A stretch of DNA of 64,000 nucleotides from Prauserella_A oleivorans (GCF_042685745.1 NZ_JBHUNT010000001.1:2604001-2668000), one strand, 5' to 3'; shown: positions 25,995 through 35,243, counted from the first letter of the stretch. Numbers and translations are program-made. The notes: a model not told the origin generated them from the sequence alone.

Positions 25995-26768
25995 ATGTCC
26001 GTTGCGGTGAGGGTGATCCCGTGTCTCGACGTCGACGCGGGCCGGGTGGTCAAGGGCGTCAACTTCGCCAACCTGCGTGACGCGGGCGATCCGGTGGAAC
26101 TCGCGCGCGCCTACGACGCCGAGGGCGCCGACGAACTGACGTTCCTCGACGTCACCGCGTCGTCGGGCGATCGGGAGACGACCTACGACGTCGTACGCCG
26201 AACGGCCGAGCAGGTGTTCATCCCGCTCACCGTCGGCGGGGGCGTGCGCAGCACGGCCGATGTCGACCGGCTGCTGCGGGCCGGGGCCGACAAGGTGAGC
26301 ATCAACACCGCGGCCATCGCCCGCCCGGAGCTGCTGCGGGAAGCGTCGCACCGGTTCGGGGCGCAGTGCGTGGTGCTGTCGGTCGACGCCCGGCGCGTGC
26401 CGGAGGGCGGCCGGCCCACGACGTCGGGTTTCGAGGTGACCACGCACGGTGGCCGTCGCGGCACCGGGATCGACGCGGTCGAGTGGGCCACGCGCGGTGA
26501 GGAACTGGGTGTCGGGGAGATCCTGCTCAACTCGATGGACGCGGACGGCACGAAGAACGGTTTCGACCTCGAGCTCATCCGGCTGGTCCGCAAGGCCGTG
26601 CGGGTGCCCGTGATCGCCAGCGGCGGTGCCGGCGCGGTCGAGCACTTCCTCCCCGCCGTCGAGGCCGGGGCCGACGCGGTGCTGGCGGCCAGCGTGTTTC
26701 ACTTCGGGCAGCTCAAGATCGGCGACGTCAAGGACGCGCTGCGGGCCGGGGGTGTGGAGGTCCGGTGA
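25995..26768 (+). CDS. hisF: Imidazole glycerol phosphate synthase, cyclase subunit
   Basis: A 257-residue barrel that forms IGP and AICAR using ammonia from HisH. VIPCLDVDAGRVVKGVNF holds the first catalytic Asp, and ILLNSMDADGTKNGFD holds the second. VPVIASGGAGAVEHF is the phosphate loop. Its TGA overlaps the GTG of hisI, so the two are translationally coupled. Confidence 0.97.
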   Translation: MSVAVRVIPCLDVDAGRVVKGVNFANLRDAGDPVELARAYDAEGADELTFLDVTASSGDRETTYDVVRRTAEQVFIPLTVGGGVRSTADVDRLLRAGADKVSINTAAIARPELLREASHRFGAQCVVLSVDARRVPEGGRPTTSGFEVTTHGGRRGTGIDAVEWATRGEELGVGEILLNSMDADGTKNGFDLELIRLVRKAVRVPVIASGGAGAVEHFLPAVEAGADAVLAASVFHFGQLKIGDVKDALRAGGVEVR

Positions 26769-27160
26769 CCGAGAGCCCGCTCGACCCGGAGCTCGCCCGG
26801 CGGCTCAAGCGCAACGCGGACGGCCTGGTCTGCGCCGTCGTGGTCGACCACGAGACGTCCGACGTGCTCATGGTGGCGTGGATGGACGACGAGGCCCTGC
26901 ACCGCACGTTGACCACCCGCCGTGCGACGTACTTCTCCCGGAGCAGGCAGCGGCTGTGGGTCAAGGGGGAGACGTCCGGGCACGTGCAGCACGTGCGGGA
27001 GGTCCGCCTTGACTGTGACGCCGACACCCTGCTCGTGCGCGTGGATCAGACCGGCCCGGCGTGCCACACCGGGACGCGCTCGTGTTTCGACACCGGCGAG
27101 CGGCTGTTGCTGGCCGACGACGGCGGACCGGCCGGGGCTCGCCCTGCCGGTCAGGTCTGA
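26765..27160 (+). CDS. hisI: Phosphoribosyl-AMP cyclohydrolase
   Basis: A 131-residue monofunctional HisI without the HisE domain. It opens the purine ring of PR-AMP in step three of histidine synthesis. LMVAWMDDEALHRTL and YFSRSRQRLWVKGETSGHVQ are the typical segments. DCDADTLLVRVDQTGPACH carries metal-binding Asp and Cys residues. The GTG start overlaps hisF by 4 bp. Its last 10 bp overlap the 3' end of the convergent antiporter gene. Confidence 0.96.
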   Translation: MTESPLDPELARRLKRNADGLVCAVVVDHETSDVLMVAWMDDEALHRTLTTRRATYFSRSRQRLWVKGETSGHVQHVREVRLDCDADTLLVRVDQTGPACHTGTRSCFDTGERLLLADDGGPAGARPAGQV

Positions 27161-28113
27161 GCAGCGAGCAACCAGCCCAGATAGCCGCCGTACGCCACGA
27201 CGAAGAGGGCACCCTCGAGGCGGCTGATCCGGCTGCCCGACACGAACACCGGCACACAGGCCAGCGCCGCCGCGACCATCAGCAGGAGGTCGCCTTCGAG
27301 GACCTCGTCGGGCACCGGGACGTCGCCCGGTGCCACCAGGACCGTGATCCCGAGAATGAGCGCGATGTTGTAGACGCTGGATCCCAGCAGGTTGCCCAGG
27401 GCGATGTCGCGATTGCCCCGGATCGTGGAAAAGATCGTGGTGACCAGCTCCGGCGCCGACGTGCCGATGGCGATGATCGTCAGCCCGATGACCGTGTCGC
27501 TCACCCCGAACGCCCGGGCGGCCTCGACCGCGCCGTCGACGAGCAGCGTGGCGCCCACGACGATGACCGCGATGCCGGCGACCAGGGTGACGGCGTCCAC
27601 CCAGGGCCGGGTGGTCTCGCGCTCGGCATCCAGCGGCACCGGGCCTTCCGCGTCCTCGGCGGCGGACTCCTGACGGCCGGTGCGCAGGACGCCGAGCGTG
27701 TAGATGGTTCCGAAGAGCAGCAGGACCACGCCGTCCCAGGTGCCCAAGCCGCCGTCGAGCGCGACCAGCAGCAGCAACACCGCCGCCGCTGTCATCAGCG
27801 GGAGATCGAACCGCACGGTGCGGGTGTCGAGCGTGATCGGCCTGATCGCCGCGCTCAAGCCGAGAATCAGCAGCAGGTTGACCACGTTCGTGCCCACGAT
27901 GTTGCCGACGGCCAGACCCGCACTGCCCTGGCGCGCGGATTCGATGCCAATGGCCAGCTCCGGCATGCTGGTACCGAGGGACACGACGGTGACCCCGATG
28001 ACGATCGGCGCGATTCCCAGCCGCAACGCCAGCGCGGTCCCGGCCCGGATCAGCAGCTCGGCCCCACCGAGCAGGCCGGCGAAACCGGCAATGATCAGCA
28101 GGGCGCTCGACAC
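27151..28113 (-). CDS. Calcium/sodium antiporter (CaCA family)
   Basis: A 320-residue YrbG-type cation/Ca2+ exchanger with about ten helices. The two inverted alpha repeats are visible as GTSMPELAIGIESA with GNIVGTNVVNLLLILG, and GTSAPELVTTIFST with GNLLGSSVYNIALILG. They carry the acidic and Asn residues that bind the ions. It probably exports Ca2+ in exchange for Na+ or H+. The start is GTG at 28113. An ionic transporter (Rv1607) sits beside hisI in M. tuberculosis as well, so the neighbourhood is conserved. Confidence 0.92.
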   Translation of the reverse strand: MSSALLIIAGFAGLLGGAELLIRAGTALALRLGIAPIVIGVTVVSLGTSMPELAIGIESARQGSAGLAVGNIVGTNVVNLLLILGLSAAIRPITLDTRTVRFDLPLMTAAAVLLLLVALDGGLGTWDGVVLLLFGTIYTLGVLRTGRQESAAEDAEGPVPLDAERETTRPWVDAVTLVAGIAVIVVGATLLVDGAVEAARAFGVSDTVIGLTIIAIGTSAPELVTTIFSTIRGNRDIALGNLLGSSVYNIALILGITVLVAPGDVPVPDEVLEGDLLLMVAAALACVPVFVSGSRISRLEGALFVVAYGGYLGWLLAAQT

Positions 28114-28168
28114 TCAGACCGCCCGGTGCGGACGCGCCCGGCCGACGCGGTACACGAGCCGTCCGGAC

Positions 28169-29290
28169 TCAGAACGCATACCGGAACGTGGCCGCGACCG
28201 GCCCTCCCCCGGGGACGTCGTCGGCACGCACCGCCACCACGCGGCCGCCGGCAGACAGCACGCGCCTGGCGATCTCGTCGACGACGCCGTAGCTGGAGGC
28301 GTCGTTCCCCGCGAACGTCACGGCACCGGACTCCTCGTCGACGTGGCCGGGCACCTGCGCATCGATGTCGGCGACCAGCGTGTCGACGACGCCGTAAGTC
28401 GCGGCGCGCGCGACGGTGGCGAGGTCCGCGGACGCACGGCCCTGGGCGAAGCGCTCCTCGAAGCGCTCCCGGAGCTCCGCGAGCTGGTGCGCGTAGACCT
28501 CGTCGAGGACCGTCCGTGCCGCGGCCGCCAGCTCGGCATCGGTGGCACCCTCCGGGCTGCCGGGGATCCCGGCACGGACGAGGTGCGGATAGCTGTTCAC
28601 CGACCGGTAGATGGCGTTCAGCGGTTCGGCGGCGGCGAGGATCAGCGGCAGCTCGAGGCCGGTGAGCACGCCGCGCAGCGCCTGGTCCACCTTGCGCGCG
28701 TACTGCCGCAGCCTGACCTTCTGGCCCTCGGAGCCCTGGAGGCGACGGATCGGGGAGCGGTCGGCGATGGAGGACTTGCCCACGGCGCTGGCCGCGTCCG
28801 TGGGCAGGCCCGGGACGTCGACCGGGTAGGGCGGCCCGTCGCGCGTGACCTCCACCAGGCGTACCGAGCCCGCCGCGAGCGCGAGGACGAACGCGGCCTG
28901 CGGGAAGGTGACGGCCCGCAGCAGCGGCTTCACGTGGAAGCGGTCGCTGACCTCGACGGTGCTCGGCAACCGGTTCGGCAATCGGTAGGTCGTCACATTG
29001 CCGGGCGAGGCGAACACCGCCAGACTGCGTGCCTGCTCGGCCCAGAGATCGTCGTCCTCGACGAGGTCGTCGAGAGACTCGCGGACATCGGCGACCGCAG
29101 CGTGGTCGGCCCCCGACTCCTCGAGCTGCCGCACGGCCTCACCGGCCAGGTTCTTCAGCTCGATCCGGCCCGCCTGCGCCTGCGGGGTGACCGCCGTCGT
29201 CGGAAGGTACACCGAGACGCTGACCCGGTCCCGCGCCGCGATCAGCCACTCGAGCTGGTCGCGCGTGGGGATGTCTGTGTGGAGCGTCAC
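28169..29290 (-). CDS. eRF1-like (baeRF family) protein, Rv2629-type
   Basis: A 373-residue soluble protein (GTG start at 29290). An N-terminal domain (VSVSVYLPTTAVTPQAQAGR) is followed by a middle domain in which AAFVLALAAGSVRLVEVTRD begins the conserved strand pair. The C-terminal domain is SSYGVVDEIARRVLSAGGRV, then VAVRADDVPGG. The layout resembles bacterial relatives of archaeal/eukaryotic release factor 1, such as mycobacterial Rv2629. A bacterial eRF1/Pelota relative (Balon) has been shown to bind hibernating ribosomes. A similar ribosome role is possible but unproven here. No GGQ motif is seen. The family call is made from memory of domain architecture, so treat it as moderate. Confidence 0.55.
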   Translation of the reverse strand: MTLHTDIPTRDQLEWLIAARDRVSVSVYLPTTAVTPQAQAGRIELKNLAGEAVRQLEESGADHAAVADVRESLDDLVEDDDLWAEQARSLAVFASPGNVTTYRLPNRLPSTVEVSDRFHVKPLLRAVTFPQAAFVLALAAGSVRLVEVTRDGPPYPVDVPGLPTDAASAVGKSSIADRSPIRRLQGSEGQKVRLRQYARKVDQALRGVLTGLELPLILAAAEPLNAIYRSVNSYPHLVRAGIPGSPEGATDAELAAAARTVLDEVYAHQLAELRERFEERFAQGRASADLATVARAATYGVVDTLVADIDAQVPGHVDEESGAVTFAGNDASSYGVVDEIARRVLSAGGRVVAVRADDVPGGGPVAATFRYAF

Positions 29291-29410
29291 AGCACTACTG
29301 TCCCCACGGCGCCGGGGACACGCAAGCTGACCGCGCCTGACCATGCGCGGTCGGTCAACACCCGGTTCCCGGCCACCCGAGCCCGGCGAGATCGCCGGCC
29401 GGATCTCGCG

Positions 29411-30025
29411 TCAGTCGATGTCGCCGGTGAGGTAGCGCTGCAGGGTCGGCGCGATGGCGGCGACGAGCGTGTCGATGTCGGCCGATGCCATGGGCTCGAT
29501 CTTGGCGACGTAGCGGGCCATGCCGATGCCGATCACCTGGGTGGCGCACAGCGAGGCGCGCAACTCGGGCCGGTCCTTGCCCGTGCCCTGCGTGACGCCC
29601 GCGAAGATCCGGTTGATGAGCACCGTCTTCAGCGTGTGCATGGCCTCGGGCTTGGTGGTGACGCTGCGGATGAGGGCGGCGAAGGTGTCGCTGCCCGCGC
29701 CGTCCCAGCGGGTGAGGAACGTGCGCACGATGCTCTCGCCGAGGTGCTCGGGGCCGCGGGCGGTGACGGTCTCGATCACCTCGTCGATGTCGAACGGCAC
29801 GTGCAGCACGGCCTTGGCGAACAGGCCCTCCTTGCCGCCGAACCAGTGGTTGACCATGGCGGCGTCGACGCCGGCCCGGGCGGCGATGGCGCGGACCGTG
29901 GCGCCCTCGTAGCCGTTCTCGGCGAACACGGCCCGTGCGGCCTCGAGCAGGGCCGCCTTCGTATCCTCGCCCGCCGGGCGGCGGCCACGTCGCTTCTGAG
30001 GGGTGTTCTCCCGCGCGGTCGTCAC
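29411..30025 (-). CDS. TetR-family transcriptional regulator
   Basis: A 204-residue repressor. The helix-turn-helix is GATVRAIAARAGVDAAMVNHWFGGKEGLFA, residues about 40-70, in the classical TetR form. The C-terminal ligand domain has no recognisable effector. The GTG at 30025 is the only suitable start. It is divergent from trpE, with 94 bp between starts. An inverted repeat in that gap is a candidate binding site, so it may control itself, trpE, or both. Confidence 0.88.
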   Translation of the reverse strand: MTTARENTPQKRRGRRPAGEDTKAALLEAARAVFAENGYEGATVRAIAARAGVDAAMVNHWFGGKEGLFAKAVLHVPFDIDEVIETVTARGPEHLGESIVRTFLTRWDGAGSDTFAALIRSVTTKPEAMHTLKTVLINRIFAGVTQGTGKDRPELRASLCATQVIGIGMARYVAKIEPMASADIDTLVAAIAPTLQRYLTGDID

Positions 30026-30053
30026 CTGCTCATCATGAACGAGCGAGGTCAGG

Positions 30054-30073
30054 AATTCAACGACGAGTGAATT
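30054..30073. promoter_or_regulatory. Candidate TetR operator upstream of trpE
   Basis: AATTCA and TGAATT are separated by 8 bp in the divergent gap between the TetR gene and trpE. Its size and position suit a TetR dimer. It is notably AT-rich for this genome. Confidence 0.45.
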
Positions 30074-30119
30074 AGTGCCCGGTGCGGGGCGTCCGCACGG
30101 ACGGCGGCACAATAACCGC

Positions 30120-31676
30120 ATGGTGACTGCCCATTCCCTCGAGGCCGGCCGGGCCGGCCTGGGCGCGATCACGCCGTCCCGCGAGGAGTTCCGCGCTCTC
30201 GCGGAGGACCGGCGCGTGATCCCGGTGGTCCGGCGTCTGCTCGCCGACGCCGACACCCCCGTCGCGCTCTACCGCAAGCTCGCCGGGGACCGCCCCGGCA
30301 CGTTCCTGCTCGAATCGGCGGAGAACGGGCAGTCCTGGTCGCGCTGGTCGTTCATCGGAGTGCGCAGCCCCTCCGCGCTCAGCGTGCGCGACGGCCAGGC
30401 GTGCTGGACCGGCACCCCCGTGACGGGACTGCCGACCGAGGGTGACCCGCTGACCGTGCTGCGGGAGACCATCGAAACCCTGCACACCGAGCCGCTGCCC
30501 GGAATGCCGCCCCTCACCGGCGGCATGGTCGGCTACATCGGCTACGACGCGGTGCGCTGGCTGGAACGGCTGCCCGAGCTCGCCGAGAAGGACATCGACA
30601 TCCCCGAGCTGACGATGCTGCTGGCGACCGACCTCGCGGCGTTCGACCACCACGAGGGCACCGTCACGCTCATCGCCAACGCGGTGAACTGGGACGACAG
30701 CCCCGAGCGCGTGGACGCGGCCTACGACGACGCGGTGCGCCGCCTCGAGGAGATGACCACGCAGCTCGCCGCTCCCGCGCCCGCCACCAACGCCGTGTTC
30801 GACCGGCCCGCTCCGGAGTTCGTCCGGCAGCGCGCCAAGGAGGACTTCCACGCCGCCGTGGACGCGGCACGAGAGGCCATCCACGCCGGTGAGGCGTTCC
30901 AGATCGTGCCCTCCCAGCGGTTCGAGATGCGCACGGGCGCCGACGCCCTGGATGTCTACCGCGTGCTGCGGACCTCGAACCCCAGCCCGTACATGTACCT
31001 GCTGCGGCTCGACGGGTTCGACATCGTGGGGTCGAGCCCCGAGTCGCTGGTGACCGTGCGGGACGGCCGGGCCACGACCCACCCGATCGCCGGGACGCGC
31101 TGGCGCGGCGCCGACCCGGAGGAGGACGCCCAGCTCGCCAAGGACCTGCTCGCCGACGAGAAGGAGCGCGCCGAGCACCTGATGCTGGTCGACCTGGGCC
31201 GCAACGACCTCGGCAAGGTGTGCCGGCCGGGCTCGGTGCACGTGGTCGACTTCTTCGCCATCGAGCGCTACAGCCACGTCATGCACATCGTGTCGACGGT
31301 GACCGGAGAGCTCGCCGAGGGCAGGACGGCGTTCGACGCCGTGACCGCGTGTTTCCCGGCGGGCACGCTCTCCGGGGCGCCCAAGGTGCGGGCGATGGAG
31401 CTGATCGAGCAGCTCGAGCCGGTGCGGCGCGGGCTGTACGGCGGCGTGGTCGGCTACCTCGACTTCGCCGGGGACGCCGACACGGCCATCGCCATCCGGA
31501 CCGCCTTGATGAAGGACGGCGTCGCCTACGTGCAGGCGGGCGGGGGTGTGGTCGCCGACTCGGTGGCCGACTACGAGGACAACGAGTCGCTCAACAAGGC
31601 GCGGACGGTGCTCTCGGCGGTCGCCGCCGCGGGCACGATGGCGCCCGCCGCGACGCTGGACGGGGACAGTGGCTGA
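30120..31676 (+). CDS. trpE: Anthranilate synthase component I
   Basis: A 518-residue chorismate-binding enzyme that starts tryptophan synthesis. LLESAENGQSWSRWSFIG near residue 64 holds the LLES element of the tryptophan feedback site. The catalytic half has IVGSSPESLV, HPIAGTRWRGADPEED, EHLMLVDLGRNDLGKV and FPAGTLSGAPKVRAMELI. No glutaminase domain is fused and no trpG is nearby. ATG 30120 is chosen; the frame upstream lacks family similarity. The next gene overlaps its end by 8 bp. No tryptophan-rich leader peptide was found upstream. Confidence 0.96.
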   Translation: MVTAHSLEAGRAGLGAITPSREEFRALAEDRRVIPVVRRLLADADTPVALYRKLAGDRPGTFLLESAENGQSWSRWSFIGVRSPSALSVRDGQACWTGTPVTGLPTEGDPLTVLRETIETLHTEPLPGMPPLTGGMVGYIGYDAVRWLERLPELAEKDIDIPELTMLLATDLAAFDHHEGTVTLIANAVNWDDSPERVDAAYDDAVRRLEEMTTQLAAPAPATNAVFDRPAPEFVRQRAKEDFHAAVDAAREAIHAGEAFQIVPSQRFEMRTGADALDVYRVLRTSNPSPYMYLLRLDGFDIVGSSPESLVTVRDGRATTHPIAGTRWRGADPEEDAQLAKDLLADEKERAEHLMLVDLGRNDLGKVCRPGSVHVVDFFAIERYSHVMHIVSTVTGELAEGRTAFDAVTACFPAGTLSGAPKVRAMELIEQLEPVRRGLYGGVVGYLDFAGDADTAIAIRTALMKDGVAYVQAGGGVVADSVADYEDNESLNKARTVLSAVAAAGTMAPAATLDGDSG

Positions 31677-32244
31677 CCAGCCGGAGCAGAAGCGTCCACT
31701 GTGGATTGTGGTGGCCGCGTTGCTGCTCGGTGCCGCGGCACTGTGGGGGTCGTCGGCTCTCACCTGGATCGACGTCCCGCAGGGTCGCACCGTCGACGGC
31801 AGGCTCGCCGATGACTTCACCGGTGGCGAGCTGGCCAACTGGCACGTTCCGCTGGCGTTGTTCGCGCTGGCGGCGGTGGCGGGTGCGCTCGGCATCCGCG
31901 GCGTCGCCCGGCGGATCCTCGGGGTGCTGCTGGTGGTGGCGGGCGCCTGGACGGTGTACCTGGCCCTCGACGGCGACGTCTACGACGTGGCGTGGTCGGG
32001 CTGGGCGCCCGGCTACGAGAACAGCGGCGGAGAGCCGGCGCGGACCTTCTGGGGGCCCGCCCTGGCCGTGGCGGGCGGGGTGCTCGTCGCGCTGGCCGGG
32101 GGGCTGCTCGCCTGGCGCGGGCACCGGATGCCGAGAATGGGCGCGAAGTACTCCGCTCCGGGGACGAAGCGGGTGGCCCGCGACCCCGACACGGAGCTGT
32201 GGGATGCGCTTTCCGATGGCGAGGATCCGACCACGCGTAGTTAG
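31669..32244 (+). CDS. Trp-operon membrane protein (Trp_oprn_chp)
   Basis: A 191-residue protein with four predicted membrane helices (WIVVAALLLGAAALWGSSAL is the first) and a hydrophilic C-terminus. It corresponds to the conserved hypothetical membrane protein found after trpE in many actinobacteria, such as Rv1610. The function is unknown; a link to tryptophan is suggested only by position. The GTG start is inside the end of trpE (8-bp overlap). Confidence 0.85.
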   Translation: MADQPEQKRPLWIVVAALLLGAAALWGSSALTWIDVPQGRTVDGRLADDFTGGELANWHVPLALFALAAVAGALGIRGVARRILGVLLVVAGAWTVYLALDGDVYDVAWSGWAPGYENSGGEPARTFWGPALAVAGGVLVALAGGLLAWRGHRMPRMGAKYSAPGTKRVARDPDTELWDALSDGEDPTTRS

Positions 32245-32398
32245 GAAAGTCGCTCAACCACTGGTGGACAAGACAATTCCGACCCGGAGCCGGTGCGGCC
32301 GAACGCGAGGGTTAGCATCGATTCGGCGGGAAGGGGAAGGTTTTTGTGAGCCACCTTGCGAGTGAATCAACAACCTTGACGGCCGGTGAGGTTGCCCG

Positions 32399-33208
32399 GT
32401 GAGCGTTCTCGAGGACATTGTCGCGGGCGTGCGGGCCGACCTCGCCGAACGCGAGGCGGCGTTGCCGTTCGACGAGCTGAAGAAGCAGGCCGCGGCGGCA
32501 TCCCCGCCGAGGGACGTCATGGCCGCCCTGCGGGAGTCCGGCATCGGCGTGATCGCCGAGGTGAAGCGACGGAGCCCGTCGAAGGGCGACCTGGCCGCCA
32601 TCGGTGATCCGGCCGCGCTGGCCAAGGACTACGAGGACGCCGGTGCGCGCGTCATCAGCGTGCTCACCGAACAGCGCCGGTTCGGCGGCTCGCTGGCCGA
32701 CCTGGACGCCGTCCGCGCCGCGGTGGACATCCCCATCCTGCGCAAGGACTTCATCGTCAGCCCGTACCAGGTGCACGAGGCGCGCCTGCACGGAGCCGAC
32801 ATGGTACTGCTCATCGTGGCGGCACTGGAGCAGAACGCGCTGGTCGCGCTGCTCGACCGCGTCGAGTCGCTGGGTATGACGGCGCTCGTCGAGGTCCACA
32901 ACGCCGAGGAGGCCGACCGCGCCCTGGAGGCGGGTGCGTCGGTGATCGGCATCAACGCCCGTAACCTGCACACACTCGAGGTGGATCGCGACGTGTTCGG
33001 CAGGCTGGCCCCCGGCCTTCCGATGGACACGTACAAGGTCGCCGAGTCGGGCGTGCGCGGTCCCGGCGACCTCATGGCCTATGCCGGGCACGGCGCCGAC
33101 GCCGTGCTGGTCGGCGAGGGCCTCGTCGCCACGGACGACCCGAAGGGTGCGCTCGTCAAGCTGGTGACCGCGGGATCGCACCCGGCATGCCCGAGGCCGA
33201 GCCGGTGA
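32399..33208 (+). CDS. trpC: Indole-3-glycerol phosphate synthase
   Basis: A 269-residue barrel that closes the indole ring in tryptophan synthesis. VIAEVKRRSPSKGDL carries the catalytic Lys. ISVLTEQRRFGGSLADL, PILRKDFIVSPYQV, IGINARNLHTLEVD and AESGVRGPGDL follow in the usual order. It is not fused to TrpF. A GTG start with GTGAGG upstream is used. A 154-bp gap separates it from the trp membrane protein, long enough for an own promoter. Its end overlaps the trpB start region. Confidence 0.96.
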   Translation: MSVLEDIVAGVRADLAEREAALPFDELKKQAAAASPPRDVMAALRESGIGVIAEVKRRSPSKGDLAAIGDPAALAKDYEDAGARVISVLTEQRRFGGSLADLDAVRAAVDIPILRKDFIVSPYQVHEARLHGADMVLLIVAALEQNALVALLDRVESLGMTALVEVHNAEEADRALEAGASVIGINARNLHTLEVDRDVFGRLAPGLPMDTYKVAESGVRGPGDLMAYAGHGADAVLVGEGLVATDDPKGALVKLVTAGSHPACPRPSR

Positions 33209-34425
33209 CACAGAACGTTCAGCACAGCAAGCACGACCCCGACGAGCGCGGCCACTTCGGCCCGTACGGCGGGCGGTTCCTTCCCGAAGCCCTCATGGGC
33301 GCGCTCGACGAGCTCGCCGCCGAGTACCGCAAGGCGCAGGAGGATCCGGAGTTCACGGCCGAGTTCGACCGGCTGCTCTCCGACTACGCGGGCAGGCCGT
33401 CGCTGCTGACCGAGGCGCCACGGTTCGCCCGGCACGCCGGCGGCGCGCGGATCTTCCTCAAGCGTGAGGACCTCAACCACACCGGGTCGCACAAGATCAA
33501 CAACGTGTTGGGTCAGGCGCTGCTCACCAAGCGGATGGGCAAGAAGCGCGTGATCGCCGAGACGGGCGCGGGTCAGCACGGGGTCGCCACGGCCACGGCG
33601 TGCGCGCTGCTCGACCTCGACTGCGTGGTCTACATGGGTGAGGTCGACACCGAGCGGCAGGCGCTCAACGTGGCCAGGATGCGGCTGCTCGGCGCCGAGG
33701 TCGTCGCCGTCAAGACCGGCTCCCGGACGCTCAAGGACGCCATCAACGAGGCCCTGCGCGACTGGGTGACCAATGTGGACACCACGCACTACCTGCTCGG
33801 GACGGCGGCGGGCGCGCACCCGTTCCCGGTCATGGTGCGTAACTTCCACAAGGTGATCGGCGAGGAGGCGCGCAGGCAGATCCTCGAGGCCACCGGCAGG
33901 CTGCCGGACGCCGTCGCCGCCTGCGTCGGCGGCGGGTCCAACGCCATCGGCATCTTCCACGGGTTCATCGACGACCCGGACGTGCGGCTCGTCGGCCTCG
34001 AGCCCGGCGGCAAGGGCATCGAGACGGGCGAGCACGGCGCGACCCTCACCGAGGGAACGCCGGGCACCCTGCACGGCGCGCTGTCGTACCTGCTGCAGGA
34101 CGAGGACGGCCAGACGATCGAGGCGTACTCGATCTCGGCGGGTCTGGACTACCCCGGAGTCGGCCCCGAGCACTCGCACCTCAAGGACAGCGGCCGGGCG
34201 GAGTACCGCGCCGTCACCGACGCCGAGGCCATGGACGCCTTCCAGCTGCTGTCGAAGACCGAGGGCATCATTCCCGCGATCGAGTCCGCGCACGCTCTCG
34301 CCGGCGCGCTCCAGCTGGGCCGGGAGCTCGGTTCCGATGCGCACATTCTCGTCAATCTCTCCGGTCGCGGGGACAAGGACGTGGACACCGCGGCGCGGTA
34401 CTTCAACCTGGTGGAGGGCGTGTGA
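33187..34425 (+). CDS. trpB: Tryptophan synthase beta chain
   Basis: A 412-residue PLP enzyme that joins indole and serine. KREDLNHTGSHKINNVLGQA contains the PLP lysine (HK). GAGQHGVATATACA and CVGGGSNAIGIFHGF (the phosphate loop) are intact. FGPYGGRFLPEALM marks the true N-terminal region. ATG 33187 overlaps trpC by 22 bp. The GTG at 33205, which forms a GTGA overlap with the trpC stop and has GAGG 8 nt upstream, is an equally good start. Confidence 0.95.
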   Translation: MPEAEPVTQNVQHSKHDPDERGHFGPYGGRFLPEALMGALDELAAEYRKAQEDPEFTAEFDRLLSDYAGRPSLLTEAPRFARHAGGARIFLKREDLNHTGSHKINNVLGQALLTKRMGKKRVIAETGAGQHGVATATACALLDLDCVVYMGEVDTERQALNVARMRLLGAEVVAVKTGSRTLKDAINEALRDWVTNVDTTHYLLGTAAGAHPFPVMVRNFHKVIGEEARRQILEATGRLPDAVAACVGGGSNAIGIFHGFIDDPDVRLVGLEPGGKGIETGEHGATLTEGTPGTLHGALSYLLQDEDGQTIEAYSISAGLDYPGVGPEHSHLKDSGRAEYRAVTDAEAMDAFQLLSKTEGIIPAIESAHALAGALQLGRELGSDAHILVNLSGRGDKDVDTAARYFNLVEGV

Positions 34426-35243
34426 GCGTGCCGGCGAGCGACGAGCTGAACGCGACCCGGGGCATCGATGCCCTCTTCGCGCGGACTCGGGCGGAGAAGC
34501 GCGCCGCGCTGGTCGGGTACCTGCCCGCGGGCTATCCCACCGTCGCGGCGTCCAAGGAACTGCTGGCCGCCACCCTCGACGCGGGCGCCGATCTGGTCGA
34601 GGTGGGACTGCCCTACTCCGATCCGGTGATGGACGGGCCGACGATCCAGGCGGCGGCCGAAGCCGCGCTGCGCAACGGGTTCCGGCTCAAGCACCTGTTC
34701 GAGGTGGTCGAGTCGGTGGCCGAGCGGGGTGGCCACGCCGTCGTGATGACGTACTGGAATCCGGTGTTCCACTACGGTGTCGACGCCTTCGCGCGGGACC
34801 TGGCCGCGGCGGGCGGGCTCGGCATGATCACCCCGGACCTGACGCCGGACGAGGCCGGCGACTGGCTCGCCGCGTCCGAGCAGCACGGCCTCGACCGCAT
34901 CTTCCTCGTGGCTCCGTCGTCGTCGGAGGAGCGCATCGCCCTGACCGCGAAGGCCGCCACCGGATTCGTGTACGCCACGGCGGTGATGGGCGTGACCGGC
35001 GCCCGCGACCGGGTGGGTGAGGCCGCCGAGGATCTCGTCAAGCGCACGCGCCCGCACACCGACCTGCCGATCGGGGTCGGGCTGGGCGTGCGGTCGGGTG
35101 AGCAGGCCGCCGAGGTCGCCGCGTTCGCGGACGCGGTCATCGTCGGATCGGCCCTGGTGACCAAGGCGGGCGAGAGCGCCTCCGAGCTGGCGGCGCTGAC
35201 CGCGGAGCTCGCCGAGGGCGTCCGCCGCCCGCGCCCCGCCTGA
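34422..35243 (+). CDS. trpA: Tryptophan synthase alpha chain
   Basis: A 273-residue barrel that releases indole from indole glycerol phosphate and channels it to TrpB. VGYLPAGYPT, VEVGLPYSDPVMDGPTIQ (catalytic Glu and Asp), GLDRIFLVAPSSSEERI, VTGAR and GVGLGVRSGEQA are in the expected order. GTG 34422 overlaps the trpB stop (GTGA), so the subunits are translationally coupled. Confidence 0.96.
   Translation: MSVPASDELNATRGIDALFARTRAEKRAALVGYLPAGYPTVAASKELLAATLDAGADLVEVGLPYSDPVMDGPTIQAAAEAALRNGFRLKHLFEVVESVAERGGHAVVMTYWNPVFHYGVDAFARDLAAAGGLGMITPDLTPDEAGDWLAASEQHGLDRIFLVAPSSSEERIALTAKAATGFVYATAVMGVTGARDRVGEAAEDLVKRTRPHTDLPIGVGLGVRSGEQAAEVAAFADAVIVGSALVTKAGESASELAALTAELAEGVRRPRPA

Noticed and set aside
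30044..30079. trp leader peptide and attenuator ahead of trpE
   Set aside because: The only short ORF there (11 codons from an ATG near 30035) contains no Trp codon, and only a 6-bp hairpin follows.
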